Assembly: GCF_002234675.1 (NCBI RefSeq)
Contig: NC_019876.2
Span: forward strand, 17,119,354 to 17,183,353
Direction of reading: 5' to 3'
Origin: Oryzias latipes
Lineage: Eukaryota; Chordata; Actinopteri; Beloniformes; Adrianichthyidae
Length of the DNA stretch: 64,000 nucleotides
Shown here: positions 23,003 to 34,620 of the stretch, one piece after another
How the letters are laid out: every line of letters begins with the position of its first letter
Position numbering within the stretch: position 1 is the first letter of the stretch
Translations under genes and position numbers: made by a program
Notes under the pieces: model-generated
Database searches by the model: none
The model's input: only the letters and a program-made list of their open reading frames with translations
Told to the model about the DNA's origin: nothing

Positions 23003-24019
23003 GAACGATCTGGCCAGACTCCTGACCCAGCTGATCCGGAAGGGTTGAGACTCGCCGTAACCCAACAGGGAATAATGCTCGGACGCCAAGCTGATGCCCT
23101 TTCGCAGACGGCTGCTGCTCAACAGGACCTTTTTCTTCGCCTGGACGGTATGGCACAAAAGCTTCATGAACTAACCGGACAATCTCACGCCACAGCCGCT
23201 ACCCCCCATACCTCCGGCAACGGCCCGGAAACTTCCGCATCCGGGTCCTCCGCCGCTTCCGAAAACTTCCGTCTGCAACCGGAACCATTCTTGGGTGACG
23301 TCGAAGCTTGCGGAGGTTTTGTGCTGCAATGTCAACTAATTTTTCAACAAGCTCCTAGATATTACCAATCTGACCTTAGTAAAATCACACTAGTAATTAA
23401 CTCTCTTAGGAACAAAGCACTCCAATGGGCTCAAGCCTTTGTTTCATCCAACCCCATCTCGCATCTTACGTATGATAGATTCATTAATGAGTTCAGGCTT
23501 ATTTTCGATCAGCCTCGTAAGCAGGAAGAAGCCACCCGTCGTCTGCTCAGTTTAAAACAAAACAATCGGTCAGTCAGTGACCATGTGATAGATTTTCGTA
23601 TCTTAGCCGTCGAAGCAGGTTGGCCCGATCTCGCCCTTAAAGGCATCTTTTACCAGTCGCTAAATGAAAGAATCAAAGATCATCTCTGTTCACAACCAGA
23701 AGCACGTACTTTTGAGGAGCTGGTCACAGCGGCACTCCGTTCTGACCTCCGTTTGCGTGAACGTCAACGAGAAAGACCCCCAACTACTCGTATTACAACC
23801 CACAATTCATTCATGATTCCCACGCCAGACTCATCTTTTCGTACGGAGAACACCATAACTCAAAAACCTCCCGAGGAGCCTATGCAGATAGGCCATTCAA
23901 AACTCACTGAAGAGGAACGTCGTAAGCGCAGAGAGGAAGGTTCTTGCTTCTACTGCGGAAACCATGGGCATCTAGTCCACGCCTGTCCACGCCGTTTAAA
24001 CGCCAAGACCCCCCGCTAA
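22997..24019 (+). CDS. gag: Gag of the chromovirus
   Basis: A 340-residue structural protein that packages the element's RNA in cytoplasmic particles. The first ATG overlaps the last six bases of the 5' LTR. A helical capsid-like region spans about residues 90-230. One zinc knuckle, C-X2-C-X4-H-X4-C, is at residues 317-330 (CFYCGNHGHLVHAC). The stop TAA (24017-24019) sits in the loop of the frameshift hairpin. The frame is intact and the start could also lie further in. Confidence 0.93.
   Translation: MTERSGQTPDPADPEGLRLAVTQQGIMLGRQADALSQTAAAQQDLFLRLDGMAQKLHELTGQSHATAATPHTSGNGPETSASGSSAASENFRLQPEPFLGDVEACGGFVLQCQLIFQQAPRYYQSDLSKITLVINSLRNKALQWAQAFVSSNPISHLTYDRFINEFRLIFDQPRKQEEATRRLLSLKQNNRSVSDHVIDFRILAVEAGWPDLALKGIFYQSLNERIKDHLCSQPEARTFEELVTAALRSDLRLRERQRERPPTTRITTHNSFMIPTPDSSFRTENTITQKPPEEPMQIGHSKLTEEERRKRREEGSCFYCGNHGHLVHACPRRLNAKTPR
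23004..23014 (+). other. Self-complementary primer binding site
   Basis: AACGATCTGGC begins one base after the 5' LTR. It is the exact complement of GCCAGATCGTT at 22588-22598, where the transcript is expected to start. This is the Tf1-type self-priming arrangement rather than a tRNA primer. Confidence 0.7.
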
Positions 24020-24037
24020 AAGCCAAATCGCGGGGGG
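23995..24037 (+). promoter_or_regulatory. -1 ribosomal frameshift signal
   Basis: The slippery heptamer T TTA AAC (23995-24001) is in the gag frame. After a 7-base spacer comes a perfect 8-bp stem, CCCCCCGC (24009-24016) with GCGGGGGG (24030-24037), enclosing a 13-base loop. Gag is in frame 2 and pol in frame 1, as a -1 shift requires. Confidence 0.85.
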
Positions 24038-24630
24038 ATCCAAGCGGTAAAAACTCTGATGCCGTTTCTCTGTGTATACCTGTTAAACTCTGTTTACAAA
24101 CCCAAGTATATGATTCACGTGCTTTAGTTGATTCTGGTGCCGAGCAGAGCCTCATAGATCAACAATTGGTTAACCAGCTATCCATACCCTCAGAACCTCT
24201 GGACGTACCCATTGAAGCTTCAGGCCTGGGTGGCCAACACCTTTCACGAATAACTCATCGCACCAAGCCACTATTACTCATTTCTTCAGGTAATCATAGA
24301 GAAACCATTCAACTTCTGATCACGCAATCTACTCATACTCCTATTGTGTTGGGGTACTCCTGGTTAAAACAACATAACCCACAGTTCAACTGGGCACGAA
24401 GAACCATTAACCACTGGAGCCCCTATTGCCTGGCCAATTGCCTACAGTCAGCCATTCCTACTACGGCTGTTTCTGCCCATGAAGACTCTTGTGAGATTGA
24501 CCTTTCCAAGGTTCCGTCTTGTTACCACGACCTTAAAACTGTTTTTTGTAAGATCAAAGCTAGCGCGCTTCCACCCCACCGTCCCTATGATTGCGCAATA
24601 AATTTATTACCTGGTGCCACTCTCCCTTAA
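24002..24630 (+). CDS. pol: Pol, protease part, ended by a premature stop
   Basis: This is the frame entered after the shift. It contains an aspartic protease with active site VDSGAEQS (Asp codon 24130-24132) and a later hydrophobic LLITQSTHTPIVLGYSWL block with the typical I-V-L-G motif. The frame ends with TAA at 24628-24630, but the same frame stays open downstream into reverse transcriptase, so the stop looks like a point mutation. Confidence 0.9.
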
Positions 24631-27336
24631 GGGCATTTATTTAACTTATCTGGTCCTGAAAGACTGGCTATGGAGAATTATGTTCAAGAAGCCCTTGCTT
24701 TGGGACACATTCGACCATCCTCCTCTCCTGTGGGGGCCGGATTCTTTTTTGTTGAAAAAAAAGATAAAACCCTCCGTCCCTGTATCGACTACCGTGAATT
24801 AAATCAAATCACCATAAAGGACAAGTACTCTCTACCGCTCATTTCGTCTGTTTTCGATTCGATCCAAGAAGCCCGGATTTTCACTAAATTGGATCTCAGA
24901 AACGCCTACCACTTAGTCAGAATTAAGGATGGAGATGAATGGAAGACGGCTTTCAACACGCCACTGGGGCACTACGAATATCTTGTGATGCCATTCGGCT
25001 TAACCAATGCTCCAGCCGTCTTCCAGCGGATGGTTAACGACGTCCTCCGGGACTTCCTCAACCGTTTTGTGTTCATCTACCTAGATGATATCTTGATCTA
25101 TTCCCACAACCAAGCCCAACACGAACTTCACGTCCGACAGGTTCTGGAACGGCTACTAGAAAATCAACTCTATGTCAAACATGAGAAATGTGAATTCCAC
25201 GTCAACACGGTGCAATTTCTTGGCTACATTATTGAGGCAGGACGAATTCGCCCTGACCCCGCTAAAATTGAGGCCGTCACTAACTGGGAGCCACCCGAAA
25301 ACCGCAAGAAATTGCAACAATTTCTCGGATTCGCAAATTTCTACAGGCGCTTTATAAGGAATTATAGCAGCATTGCAGCCCCCCTCACGCAACTAACCTC
25401 TGTTAATCGTCCCTTTCAGTGGACCCCAGAAGCACAGCGAGCCTTTTCTAAACTCAAAGAACTCTTCGTCTCTGCACCTATACTTATTCAACCCGACCCT
25501 TCCCGGCAATTCATAGTGGAAGTTGATGCATCTGATTCAGGGGTAGGAGCGGTATTGTCACAGAAAGAAGAAGGTTCTGGAAAATTGAAACCATGTGCTT
25601 TTTTCTCCCGCAAGCTTTCTCCAGCCGAACAAAATTATGATGTTGGCAATCGGGAGTTATTGGCCATCAAGCTGGCTTTGGAAGAATGGCGTCACTGGTT
25701 GGAAGGAGCCGAACAACCATTCATCGTATGGACCGACCATAAGAACTTGGAATATCTCAGGACCGCCAAGAGACTAAACTCCAGGCAAGCTCGTTGGTGC
25801 CTCTTTTTTGACCGGTTCCAATTCACTATTACTTACAGGCTCGGCTCTCGAAATGTTAAACCCGATGCCCTCTCCCGGAAGTACAGCCCCATTGAACGCG
25901 AATCCACCACCATTCTTCCCCCCACATGTATCATTGGAAATCTCATCTGGGACGTGGAATCTAAAGTCATGCAAGCCCAAGGTGAGGAGCCTAACCCTCC
26001 CCCAGTCCCCAGGGGCACACTGTTTGTTCCCCCAACACTCCGTTCTGACGTCATCTCCTGGGGACACACTTCCCGTGTGGCCTGTCACGGAGGGGTCCAC
26101 CGCACTCTCAAACTAATTAGGAGGAGGTTTTTCTGGCCCTCCATGGGCAAGGACGTCCGGGAATATGTAGCTGCATGTTCTACGTGTGCCCGTTCCAAAA
26201 CCTCGTCTTCCGCTCCTGCTGGCCTCCTCCATCCTCTGCCCACACCTAAACGCCCTTGGTCCCACCTTGCAATTGACTTCGTCACTGGTTTGCCTCCTTC
26301 CCAAGGTAACACGGTCATATTCACAGTCATTGATCGATTTTCTAAGATGGCTCATTTTATCCCATTACCTCAACTGCCTACTGCCACTGAAACCGCTGAT
26401 GTCATTGTCAACCATGTCTTCCGTCATCATGGGATTCCAACTGACATAGTCTCTGACCGTGGTCCTCAGTTCGTTTCTCAGGTCTGGAAGGCTTTTTGCT
26501 CTGCCTTGGGGGCCACGGTCAGTCTCTCATCCGGTTATCATCCTCAATCTAACGGCCAAGCGGAGAGAGCTAACCAGGAACTGGAGGCAGCCTTGCGCTG
26601 TTTGGCGGCACAGAACCAACAGGACTGGTCCCAGTATCTGGTTTGGATTGAGTATGCTCATAACACTCATCCCTCTTCCGCCACTGGGATTTCCCCGTTC
26701 GAAGCCGCCCTCGGGTACTCACCACCTCTGTTTCCATCACAGGAACTCGATCTGGCAGTGCCCTCAGTTCAACACCACCTCCAGCGCTGTCAACGCGTTT
26801 GGGACCAGACTAGGGCAGCTCTCCTCCGCACCAAGGAGAGCAATTGCCGTCTCGCCGATCGACGCAGGGTGGTGGGACCCGACTACCAACCTGGTCAGAG
26901 AGTCTGGCTCTCGACTCGCAATATCCCCATTCAAGCCTCATCACGGAAACTGGCGCCACGATTCATTGGACCCTACGTCATTGACAAGATTGTCAACCCC
27001 ACCTGTGTCCGTCTCCGTCTACCTAAGGCTCTCAAGGTACATCCTTCATTCCATATCTCCCAAGTCAAGCCCGTTTTGGACAGTCCTCTGTGCCCGCCGT
27101 CCGCTTCCCCGCCACCCGCCCGTATCATCGACGGCGCCCCTGACTTTACGGTCAGTCGGGTTTTGGATGTCCGGCGTAGGGGTCGCGGATTCCAGTTCCT
27201 GGTGGACTGGGAGGGTTACGGTCCGGAGGAGCGATCTTGGATCCCCCGCTCACTCTTCTTGGATCCTTCGCCTATTGAGGACTTTTACCGGGCCCACCCG
27301 GATCGTCGCCCTGGACCGCCTGGAGGCGGTCTTTGA
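24631..27336 (+). CDS. pol: Pol, RT-RNase H-integrase-chromodomain part
   Basis: Open from the stop at 24630 to TGA at 27334-27336; the first ATG is 24670. RT holds LDLRNAYH and the catalytic YLDD (25078-25089). RNase H has [13 protein letters not shown] and TDHKNLEYL. Integrase has an H-H-C-C zinc region, then Asp at 26275, Asp at 26455 and Glu at 26563 (DDE). The C-terminus is a chromodomain ([11 protein letters not shown] to [16 protein letters not shown]), which can direct insertion to chromatin in related elements. All catalytic residues are present. Confidence 0.93.
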   Translation, partial: GHLFNLSGPERLAMENYVQEALALGHIRPSSSPVGAGFFFVEKKDKTLRPCIDYRELNQITIKDKYSLPLISSVFDSIQEARIFTKLDLRNAYHLVRIKDGDEWKTAFNTPLGHYEYLVMPFGLTNAPAVFQRMVNDVLRDFLNRFVFIYLDDILIYSHNQAQHELHVRQVLERLLENQLYVKHEKCEFHVNTVQFLGYIIEAGRIRPDPAKIEAVTNWEPPENRKKLQQFLGFANFYRRFIRNYSSIAAPLTQLTSVNRPFQWTPEAQRAFSKLKELFVSAPILIQPDPSRQFIVEVDASDSGVGAVLSQKEEGSGKLKPCAFFSRKLSPAEQNYDVGNRELLAIKLALEEWRHWLEGAEQPFIVWTDHKNLEYLRTAKRLNSRQARWCLFFDRFQFTITYRLGSRNVKPDALSRKYSPIERESTTILPPTCIIGNLIWDVESKVMQAQGEEPNPPPVPRGTLFVPPTLRSDVISWGHTSRVACHGGVHRTLKLIRRRFFWPSMGKDVREYVAACSTCARSKTSSSAPAGLLHPLPTPKRPWSHLAIDFVTGLPPSQGNTVIFTVIDRFSKMAHFIPLPQLPTATETADVIVNHVFRHHGIPTDIVSDRGPQFVSQVWKAFCSALGATVSLSSGYHPQSNGQAERANQELEAALRCLAAQNQQDWSQYLVWIEYAHNTHPSSATGISPFEAALGYSPPLFPSQELDLAVPSVQHHLQRCQRVWDQTRAALLRTKESNCRLADRRRVVGPDYQPGQRVWLSTRNIPIQASSRKLAPRFIGPYVIDKIVNPTCVRLRLPKALKVHPSFHISQVKPVLDSPLCPPSASPPPARIIDGAPDFTVSRVLDVRRRGRGFQFLVDWEGYGPEERSWIPRSLFLDPSPIEDFYRAHPDRRPGPPGGGL

Positions 27337-27347
27337 GGGGGGGGTAC

Positions 27348-27888
27348 TGTCATGGTGCCTCTGTCAGACTCCTCCCCCTCCCCTCTCTGCTTGGCTCCTG
27401 ACTCATCACAGCTGCGTCCACTCACCTCATCAGCCGCCTGCCTTCTTAAGGGGATCCAGGACCAGTCTCCAGTGCCAGATCGTTGCTCCTCTATGGTGCT
27501 TAGTATGGTCACCTCGCTCACAGCTACTGCAGTCAAGCTCTCGCCTAAGTCTCTGTTCTCCGTCTGTCCACAGGAATCCGTTACTACGAGTGGGCGCCTG
27601 AGTCATCTTCGCTTCTGGAACCAAGCCTCAGAATTCTCCCGGTCACACCAACGAGCCTCTGCCGACTCAAGCCGCACCAACCGCCGCCGATTCAAGCTAA
27701 TCCACCAGTGACGCCACGGGCTGCAGACACATTCAATCATCTTCGTGGGAATCTCTCGGACGTGACTACTCCACCCAAACATCTACAAAACCTAGAACCG
27801 AACATTAAAACTCATAACCCATCATCTACTCGCCTGTGTATTCTTCCGGTTTCCAGCGTTTGGGTCTGTTTTCCCGCTAGCCATGACA
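27348..27888 (+). repeat. 3' LTR
   Basis: Same length as the 5' LTR and differs by one base. Preceded by a purine tract (GAGGGGGGGG, 27335-27344) that serves as primer for plus-strand DNA. Confidence 0.95.
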
Positions 27889-28264
27889 GAAATAATAAAC
27901 CAATGAGACTGTTAGCACCATACAGCAGGGGAGCTCATTACGTCGCTCAAGATTGACCGGTTGGTCTTCAAGGACATGAGGGTAGATCACAGGCCAGCAA
28001 AGATAAGTAGCCAAAAAAATAAAAATATAATTCTAAAAAACCTTTCAGCAAATCAAAATCCTCACTGAGAATTACATGACTTGATTGACTTGATTGAATT
28101 GATTGATGCAGAACAGCCAATCGAACATCCTCTGATACATATGTCACTGCACATGCGTGTTTAAATACAATGAGCACAAATTCTCCCTATCATCAGAAAG
28201 TTGCTACTTGCCCCACAGCACGTCAAGTCCCCAGAAGACCACTCCGGACAACTGGAGGGTTTAT

Positions 28265-28469
28265 CCCTTGTGCTATCCTAGGCACTTTAACATTGGGAGT
28301 TGGGTCATCTAGACCCACTAGACAGTGCGCTGAACCTTTTTTCTTCAATGATTTGTGATCTTCACTGGTGTCCATGGATTACATGAAATCTTTCCACCTT
28401 TATCCACCTTTGTCATGGTAGGGAGAACACGTCAATGGAAGGGTGGGGTCATCTAAGATAGCACAAGGG
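28265..28469 (+). mobile_element. piggyBac-like MITE, copy 9
   Basis: Both TIRs intact. Flanks TTAT and TCAT suggest a TTAA target that has since drifted. Confidence 0.85.
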
Positions 28470-28842
28470 TCATCGAGGCCCGAATCGGCCCGCGTGCCTC
28501 AGCGGTTTTGGCCCGATGGATCCAAACTCAATGAGGAAGCAGTGTTTTCCTGTAGCACGCGCTTCTCAAGTGCTGCCCACAGAGCAAGCAGCGCTTTAGA
28601 AATGCCATGCTCCCCCCATTGCACGGTTTACAGCACAGCATGAAATACGACTGTCTCTGCTTTCTAAATTTTGTAATAAAACGCCTCATCTGTTAATACA
28701 AAATAATCTGCTCACATATATTTGTGTACTTTTACTGTGTAGTTTTTAATTATCCGTATATAAACAATGTTATGTACTAATAGTTCATAACACTAAGTTT
28801 ATTGAACAGTATTTTAGTCTCAAAATACTATATATACACTAG
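28470..28842. other. No feature recognised
   Basis: AT-rich in its second half; no similarity recognised. Confidence 0.4.
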
Positions 28843-29150
28843 AGCTGTGACGGTGTGGGATTGTTGATCACCGCGGTGATGAAGCAGTAATAATGGCGGT
28901 GTCGCGGTTAACCCCCCCTGCGGAACACAAAATCCCCCAGCGTCCGCGTCACAGATAAACACGCAGTATTCTTTATTAACAAATAACAGTAACAACTATC
29001 TAACTAACTAACTCACTATATAGATGTTGTAGAATGAGTATGTCTATATGCTGAAACCAGTGTGTCAGCGCCCTGCGTGGGTAGGAGAAAGGAGGGGTTG
29101 GGGGTGCGCGTTGGGGGTGCGCGTTTATGTTTGGTGTTACGAAGTGAAGG
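28843..29150 (+). repeat. Dispersed repeat with ATCACCGCGGTGAT palindrome, copy 2
   Basis: AGAGCTGTGACGGTGTGGGA, then the palindrome (28867-28880), then ACACAAAATCCCCCAGCG and AACAAATAACAGTAACAACT, as in copy 1. A short GGGGGTGCGCGTT duplication lies near 29100. Confidence 0.6.
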
Positions 29151-29245
29151 AGAACAGTAATGAAAGAAGGTTTCTTCCAAAAGAACAGTGATTGATTCCT
29201 TATTATTTTACTTAATTACTTTATTATTATTATTAACCCGCTCTG

Positions 29246-29330
29246 GAGCAGAGCTGTGATGGTGTGGGATCTTTGATCACCGCGGTGATGAAGCAGCAAG
29301 ATCCAATCACAAAATCCCCTGACGCAAATA
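29246..29330 (+). repeat. Dispersed repeat with ATCACCGCGGTGAT palindrome, copy 3
   Basis: CAGAGCTGTGATGGTGTGGG and the palindrome (29276-29289) are kept. The copy then breaks into LINE coding sequence. Confidence 0.6.
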
Positions 29331-29344
29331 AACCAGCCGCTAAG

Positions 29345-30225
29345 AGATGGGAATCACCTCGAATGGCTAACGGAAGGGCAAACAATCCTGATCCAGAAGG
29401 ATGCCTCAAAGGGTGCACTCCCATCCAACTACCGGCCAATAACCTGTCTCTCCACAACATGGAAGCTAATTTAAGGCATCATTGCAACCAAAATAAATAG
29501 GCACATGGATCAATACATGAGCAACACGCAGAAGGGCATTGGTAGAGACTCCAGAGGAGCCAAACACCAACTCCTGGTCGACAGAACAGTCGCTCAAGAC
29601 TGCAGGTCACGACACACCAACCTGTGCACAGCCTGGATTGATTACAAGAAGGCCGCCTATGACTCAATGCCACACACATGGATCACTGAATGCTTGGAGC
29701 TGTACAACATCAACAGGACTCTAAGAGCCTTCATAAGAAACTTGATGAAGCTGTGGAAAACCACCCTTGAAGCCAATGGGAAGCCACTTGCACAAGTGTC
29801 CATCAAATGTGGGATATTCAAAGGTGATGCTCTGTCCCCACTGCTGTTCTGCATAGGTCTGAACCCCCTCAGCCAAATAATCAACAAGACTGGCTATGGA
29901 TACCGACTCAGAAATGGGGATAACATCAGTCACCTCCTCTACATGGATGACATCAAGCTATATGCTAAGAGCGAGCATGACATTGACTCCCTGATCCACA
30001 CCACCAGTATCTACTGTACTGACATTGGGATGCCATCCTGGTTCGAGAAATGTAGCCGGATGGTGACAAAGAGAGGCAAGGTAGTCCACACAGGAGGGGT
30101 CTCGCTCCCAGAAAGAACAATAGCAGACATGAGGACAGTTACAAGTACCTTGGAATTCCGCAGGCAAATAGCAACCTGGAGCAGGCAACAAGGAAAGCAA
30201 TGAGACATTGTCGTCTCAAAAGTAG
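29345..30225 (+). pseudogene. LINE reverse transcriptase fragment (R2/R4-like)
   Basis: The longest frame (29505-30203) encodes IGRDSRGAKHQLLVDRTVAQ, LCTAWIDYKKAAYDSMPHTW, CGIFKGDALSPLLFCIGLNP and LLYMDDIKLYAKSEHDID. These are RT palm blocks with YMDD as the catalytic box. Upstream and downstream parts (PSNYRPITCL; LGIPQANSNLEQATRKAMR) lie in other frames, so indels have broken it. The style matches non-LTR elements with a restriction-like endonuclease; the clade is not certain. Confidence 0.75.
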
Positions 30226-30259
30226 CTCACATGCCAAAAAAGTGTGGGCACCCCTGCCA

Positions 30260-30691
30260 TACAGTATTACATGATTTCTCAAACGGAGAAGCTCCAACAA
30301 AAATGTGCAGATCATTAACATTGTAAAGGCTCTAAACTATCTCATTTTACAAAAATAAATATTCTGCTACTAGGTGGAGTTTGCGCCATAGTGTTACACT
30401 TTATTCCAGAAGATCTCAACAAAAACAGCACTTTAGACAACAAACGGTTACTTAAAAAAAAAAGTTTCCTTAAAATAGTTTGGAAAATACCTGCCTGTGA
30501 GTATATCAAGCTGTTCATTTAGTCTAGCTAGCAGACTTTGACTTCACTGCTGTTATTGTTACAATTACAGTGTAGATGTATTAGAGTATATTGGTAATGT
30601 TCCATGAATTTCAAATTGTATTTTGTAAACTGTCAAGCAGTTTGACAGTTGTACACCATGACTGTTTCAAAGCCTGATCTCGTCTAATCTC
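30260..30691. other. No feature recognised
   Basis: Preceded by a lone hAT-like end (GTGTGGGCACCCCTG, 30245-30259). Confidence 0.35.
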
Positions 30692-30881
30692 AGACACTTT
30701 AACATTGGGAGTTGGGTCATCTAGACCCACTAGACAGTGCTCTGAACCTTTTTTCTTCAATGATTTGTGATCTTCACTGGTGTCCATGGATTACATGAAA
30801 TCTTTCAACCTTTATCCACCTTTGTCATGGTAGGGAGAACACGTCAATGTAAGGGTGAGATCATCTAAGATAGCACAAGGG
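30692..30881 (+). mobile_element. piggyBac-like MITE, copy 10, left end lost
   Basis: Starts in the body at CACTTTAACATTGGGAG and ends AGATAGCACAAGGG before TTAA. Confidence 0.8.
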
Positions 30882-33689
30882 TTAAGCCCTCTGAAACGTG
30901 AGCTCGAGCACCCACTTCCAATGAAAAGTCAGTGTAAATGCGCGTTCCTGGCTTTTACGTTCGAAGCTCTAACTTTCACGCATAGCTACGCTAGTTTTTA
31001 CAACCTTTCTTGGGGCTCTACGCACAAAATACATGGCCAATTGAACATGTGTTGCAGCTACACCAGGTCGAACTTTGACCAATCAGGGGCAAATATTCAG
31101 CAGTGAAACTCACCAAACTCAGAGCGCAACTGGTCTATCTGGTGGACCCAGGTACGGCGACGAGTCTGACGATGTTTGTGTTTGTTTTTCAAATAAAGAT
31201 ACACCAGGGCCGCTCTCCTGACCTGTTGGTGATCCATATCCGCCATTGCAACGACGCTAGCAATGAATTGAACCATTCGGCCTGCTTCAACAGCCTATTT
31301 CAACAGTAGGTGGCAGACATGCACTAGTAAATTGTAGAAGAAGAAGAAGCCCCTCTCTGCTTATCCAGTGTGAACACCATCGCCTTGAACGCCCGTCAAA
31401 TGCCTGGTGTGTACGTAGCTTTACACTTCCTGATAATCCCACATCCCACCAATGTTCTCAATCAATTCACTTTCTTTTGCTTTTCATGTCTTTTTTTTCC
31501 TAACATGCACTCTGGTATATTTCAATGTCAAAAATGCTCTGTATTAGGAGTTATAGCAATCAAACAAATGTAGCAGATTTAGTTTCCAAAAAATGATGGT
31601 CACAGCTGGTGCCAAAGATCGCAATATTTGGCAGAAAAATCTTGTATTTACTTTAACTTTGTTACCCTGAAGATTGTCTGAGGGATTTATGGTGGGCTTT
31701 TGTCTTTTGCCCCATCCTGCCATATTTAATGCTTGTGTTGGCACAGTTTGGTATTTCATATAAGTCCAATTCCTGGGTCTCTGGGTGCAGGGGTAAAAAA
31801 AAGTGAGTTCACCTTAAGGGCAGACACTGCTGCCCCCATCCCCCGTTCTTACAAGCCTTTATGAATCAGGCAGGTTGACGCTAATATATCCGTCCGGAGT
31901 GCACGTTTGAACTGAGAAGTGAAACGGGTGAAGGAGCACTGCTGCTGCCTGCTTGCATCAGCCGATGCGATCGCCGCCATCAGCTCCGCAGATCTGATTA
32001 AGCTCTTCTGGATCACATGAAATCAGACGGAGTGGAGTCGTTCGTGTCGAACGACGAGTCTCTGCTCTCTGTGAGGATTTTTGACTGTTCGTTTTCATTC
32101 ATATATTCTATGATCTTCCCTTTTGCTTTGGGCCCAACTACTTAAACTCTCATGAAAGAAGGCACACAGCATTCAAATGTTATCACATTACTTTTAGCAT
32201 AATCAAATAAACGAATCAGATCCGTGCTGAGGGCTCGTCAAGCTATTGTTCTGATATCCTCATTTATTTTGTTCTGAGACCAAAGAGATTCTTTCAGGAT
32301 GTGTTAGGAAGTCACTAATGGATTTTTAGAGACTTTTGTGAAATGCTGCTGGACTGGGAAACTTTGAATAAGTTTCTTCAGCTTTAATCCTGGTTCCAGC
32401 CCTGTGACGGTTTGATTCAGATCATTTAGCCTCGGATAAGTACATATGTCATTCTGACAGAACTCAAATGACTAACACTCAAAGGGAAGCAGTACTTTAG
32501 AGGCAAAGCTTGACCAAATTCAATAGATTTCTTTTTCCAATAAGTTTAGTTTAGGATTGTGCTAACAACAAGTTACAGTTCAGAAATCTATTTATTTAGT
32601 TAAAACCACAGTTCAAACTGCCTTTATGGGTTGAGACTGCGGCAGAAAAATCACCAAATCTTCGGGCTACAAAGATGGCCTGCAGGAAATATTGAACAGA
32701 CTGTTCAGCGTACATGCATAACTAAAATGTTCATGCACGTTCGTATTTTGTTGTTTATTTTAATTACAGGCAAGCTGCGGGTGAAAGGTCGTGGGGAACT
32801 ATTAAACAACACGTAAGGGTGAAGTAGATGAGACACAGGCTTGTCAGACGGACATTGTATTCTTTTCAACCTCCCAAAATCCTGCGCAGCGACCCCGTTA
32901 GTGCTGTTCAAGAGATAAGTGCTTGCTCCTTGCTTGCGGCCTGGCTGTTATGCTATATGCTTACACTGGCCGGGTGTGGTGCGTTGAAAGGCCGATTTCC
33001 ACTGGTTCGTCTGCGGTCCGTCTGTTACTCAGAATGTTTACATCACCTCCGTCATGTCTGCGTTCTGTGTCCGGCCCCCAACGCAAGTTTACACAGGAGT
33101 TAGTTCCTTTTACGCGTCAATCTCATCGCAAAAAGTCAGGAAACTGGAAACATGTCCATTTTTCAAAATAAAAAAATTCCTTTGTACTTTCAAAATAAAA
33201 CGTAATTTCATATTTACGGTGACATTCTCTCGCGATGTCACACATTCACACCACGAATTCCCCAGGCATTCTCATTCTTATTGTTGTACTTGTCCTGCAT
33301 ACTTGTATATGTTCTGGACAATAAAGTGTTAAAAAAATGTGGATAACACCACTGTGAACAATAAAAGTTTAATTGTGGAGGTTCAAAAGTGTGTCATGAC
33401 ATAAAGCATGTGTTTTACAAGGACTCATAAAGGAGAGAGCACGGGGTTTGATCGATTAGGTCTTGGACGAGCAAAGAGAGTGGGACAAACAAACAACACA
33501 ACACCACGGTAACAGGAAAAACCACTCCTCTGACTTCCAAAGAGGAGGGGACCGGAGACGCAACGGAGTCAATATAAATTAACCAACAGTTGTGAGACGG
33601 ACTCCTCACAGAAAGCAATGGAGATGCACCGCAGACAGACCAGTGTAAATTCAGGGTGAGAACGCGCTTTGCACAGTTTCATGAATCCA
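30882..33689. other. Unassigned region with weak exon-like piece
   Basis: Contains a GAAGAAGAAGAA run near 31340. At 32017-32070 an ATG frame (MKSDGVESFVSNDESLLS) is followed by GTGAGG. No homology recognised. Confidence 0.3.
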
Positions 33690-33920
33690 GCAGGTGATGT
33701 TCTCACCACACAAGCAGGGAGCAGCAGGGAGGAGCCTCCTCTTCTTAAGTTTTTCTACGAGCGCATGTCCACCACCCACAGTGGGATGAGGCTGGACGTC
33801 AAAGTGGTGAAAATCCTGCAACTCTCGCTCCAGGCTTTTTCCTCCACAGCTCTGTTCTTGGCATCATATTAATCCAGCCGGGCACAAAACTCAATCATGC
33901 ATTTCTCCTTCATGGTCATG
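33690..33920 (-). pseudogene. Possible Myb/SANT-like transposon protein remnant
   Basis: The minus strand reads MTMKEKCMIEFCARL, then YDAKNRAVEEKAWSE and IFTTLTSSL across a stop. This resembles the MADF/Myb-like accessory proteins of Harbinger transposons. Weak and broken. Confidence 0.3.
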
Positions 33921-34221
33921 TTTAGTTCAGCGTTGTTGCATTTTAGCAGCCAAGAGGTTCAACGGGTTGAACTTTCAGGGCGCGATCAAAACCTTGTGTA
34001 CGTGGAACTCAGTTCAGTTTTCACAAGCTAAGGAGGAGTTTGTTTATCTGGGTGAGCACTGCTGATCTTGTCAATACACACTGCTGCTGTGTTTTTTTTT
34101 ATTAGCCTTTTTTTTTTGTTATTTATGAAGGTTTTTTTTTTCGTATTTCCCCCTCTGCCTTCTCTGCTTGAATAAGAATGGCATGGTTAGGAAAAACATG
34201 AAAATACATCTTATGTCATTA

Positions 34222-34620
34222 AAGTCCTGCTCCGATCATCTTTTATCTACTGTTAAAGCATTCCCAGTAGTCTTTTACTTATGTTGTTTTTAGCCAAAAT
34301 CCAAAAACCTGTATTGTTATCAAGGACATAGATTCTGCAGAGCGCCAATAGATCATCAGAAATTCTCCTACGAGTTGTGTGCGGAACTGTTGGTGCAGAG
34401 CAACCCAGCTCCCCTTCCCATCATCCATCTGTTAACACTCTCTCCTACTAGCTTACAGCCCCTCACACCCTCCAACCTAATATTAAAATGGTAACAAAAC
34501 TGGCGAGCAATCCTGAAGCTATCCAACTGTACAGTTTGAGACAGACTCCAGCCGAGACGAGAAAACACAAAGACGTTCATGGATCTATTTGTCTACAAGT
34601 GGATTCATCCGAACGGAGTG
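34222..34620 (+). repeat. Dispersed repeat family A, copy 3
   Basis: AAGTCCTGCTCCGATCATCT, GCATTCCCAGTAGTCTTTTA, GGACATAGATTCTGCAGAGC and GAGTTGTGTGCGGAACTGTT follow the same order as copy 1. Confidence 0.75.

Larger units (their letters stand above)
22462..27888 (+). mobile_element. Sushi-type Ty3/gypsy chromovirus, young copy
   Basis: The full element is 5427 bp with two 541-bp LTRs and a 5-bp duplication GAAAT (22457-22461, 27889-27893). The LTRs differ at one base (T at 22709, C at 27595). It codes gag and pol with protease, reverse transcriptase, RNase H, integrase and a C-terminal chromodomain, the vertebrate chromovirus arrangement. Gag and pol are joined by a -1 shift, and pol carries one in-frame stop. 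It is a genomic retrotransposon with no envelope gene. Confidence 0.97.

Noticed and set aside
25774..26355. Antisense frames in the integrase region
   Set aside because: Mirror frames of a strongly coding pol sequence.
26459..27601. 380-residue frame overlapping pol
   Set aside because: It lies in another frame of the integrase region and runs into the 3' LTR; composition follows pol codons.
32017..32070. Possible first exon (MKSDGVESFVSNDESLLS then GTGAGG)
   Set aside because: No partner exon, promoter or homology could be found; kept only as a note.
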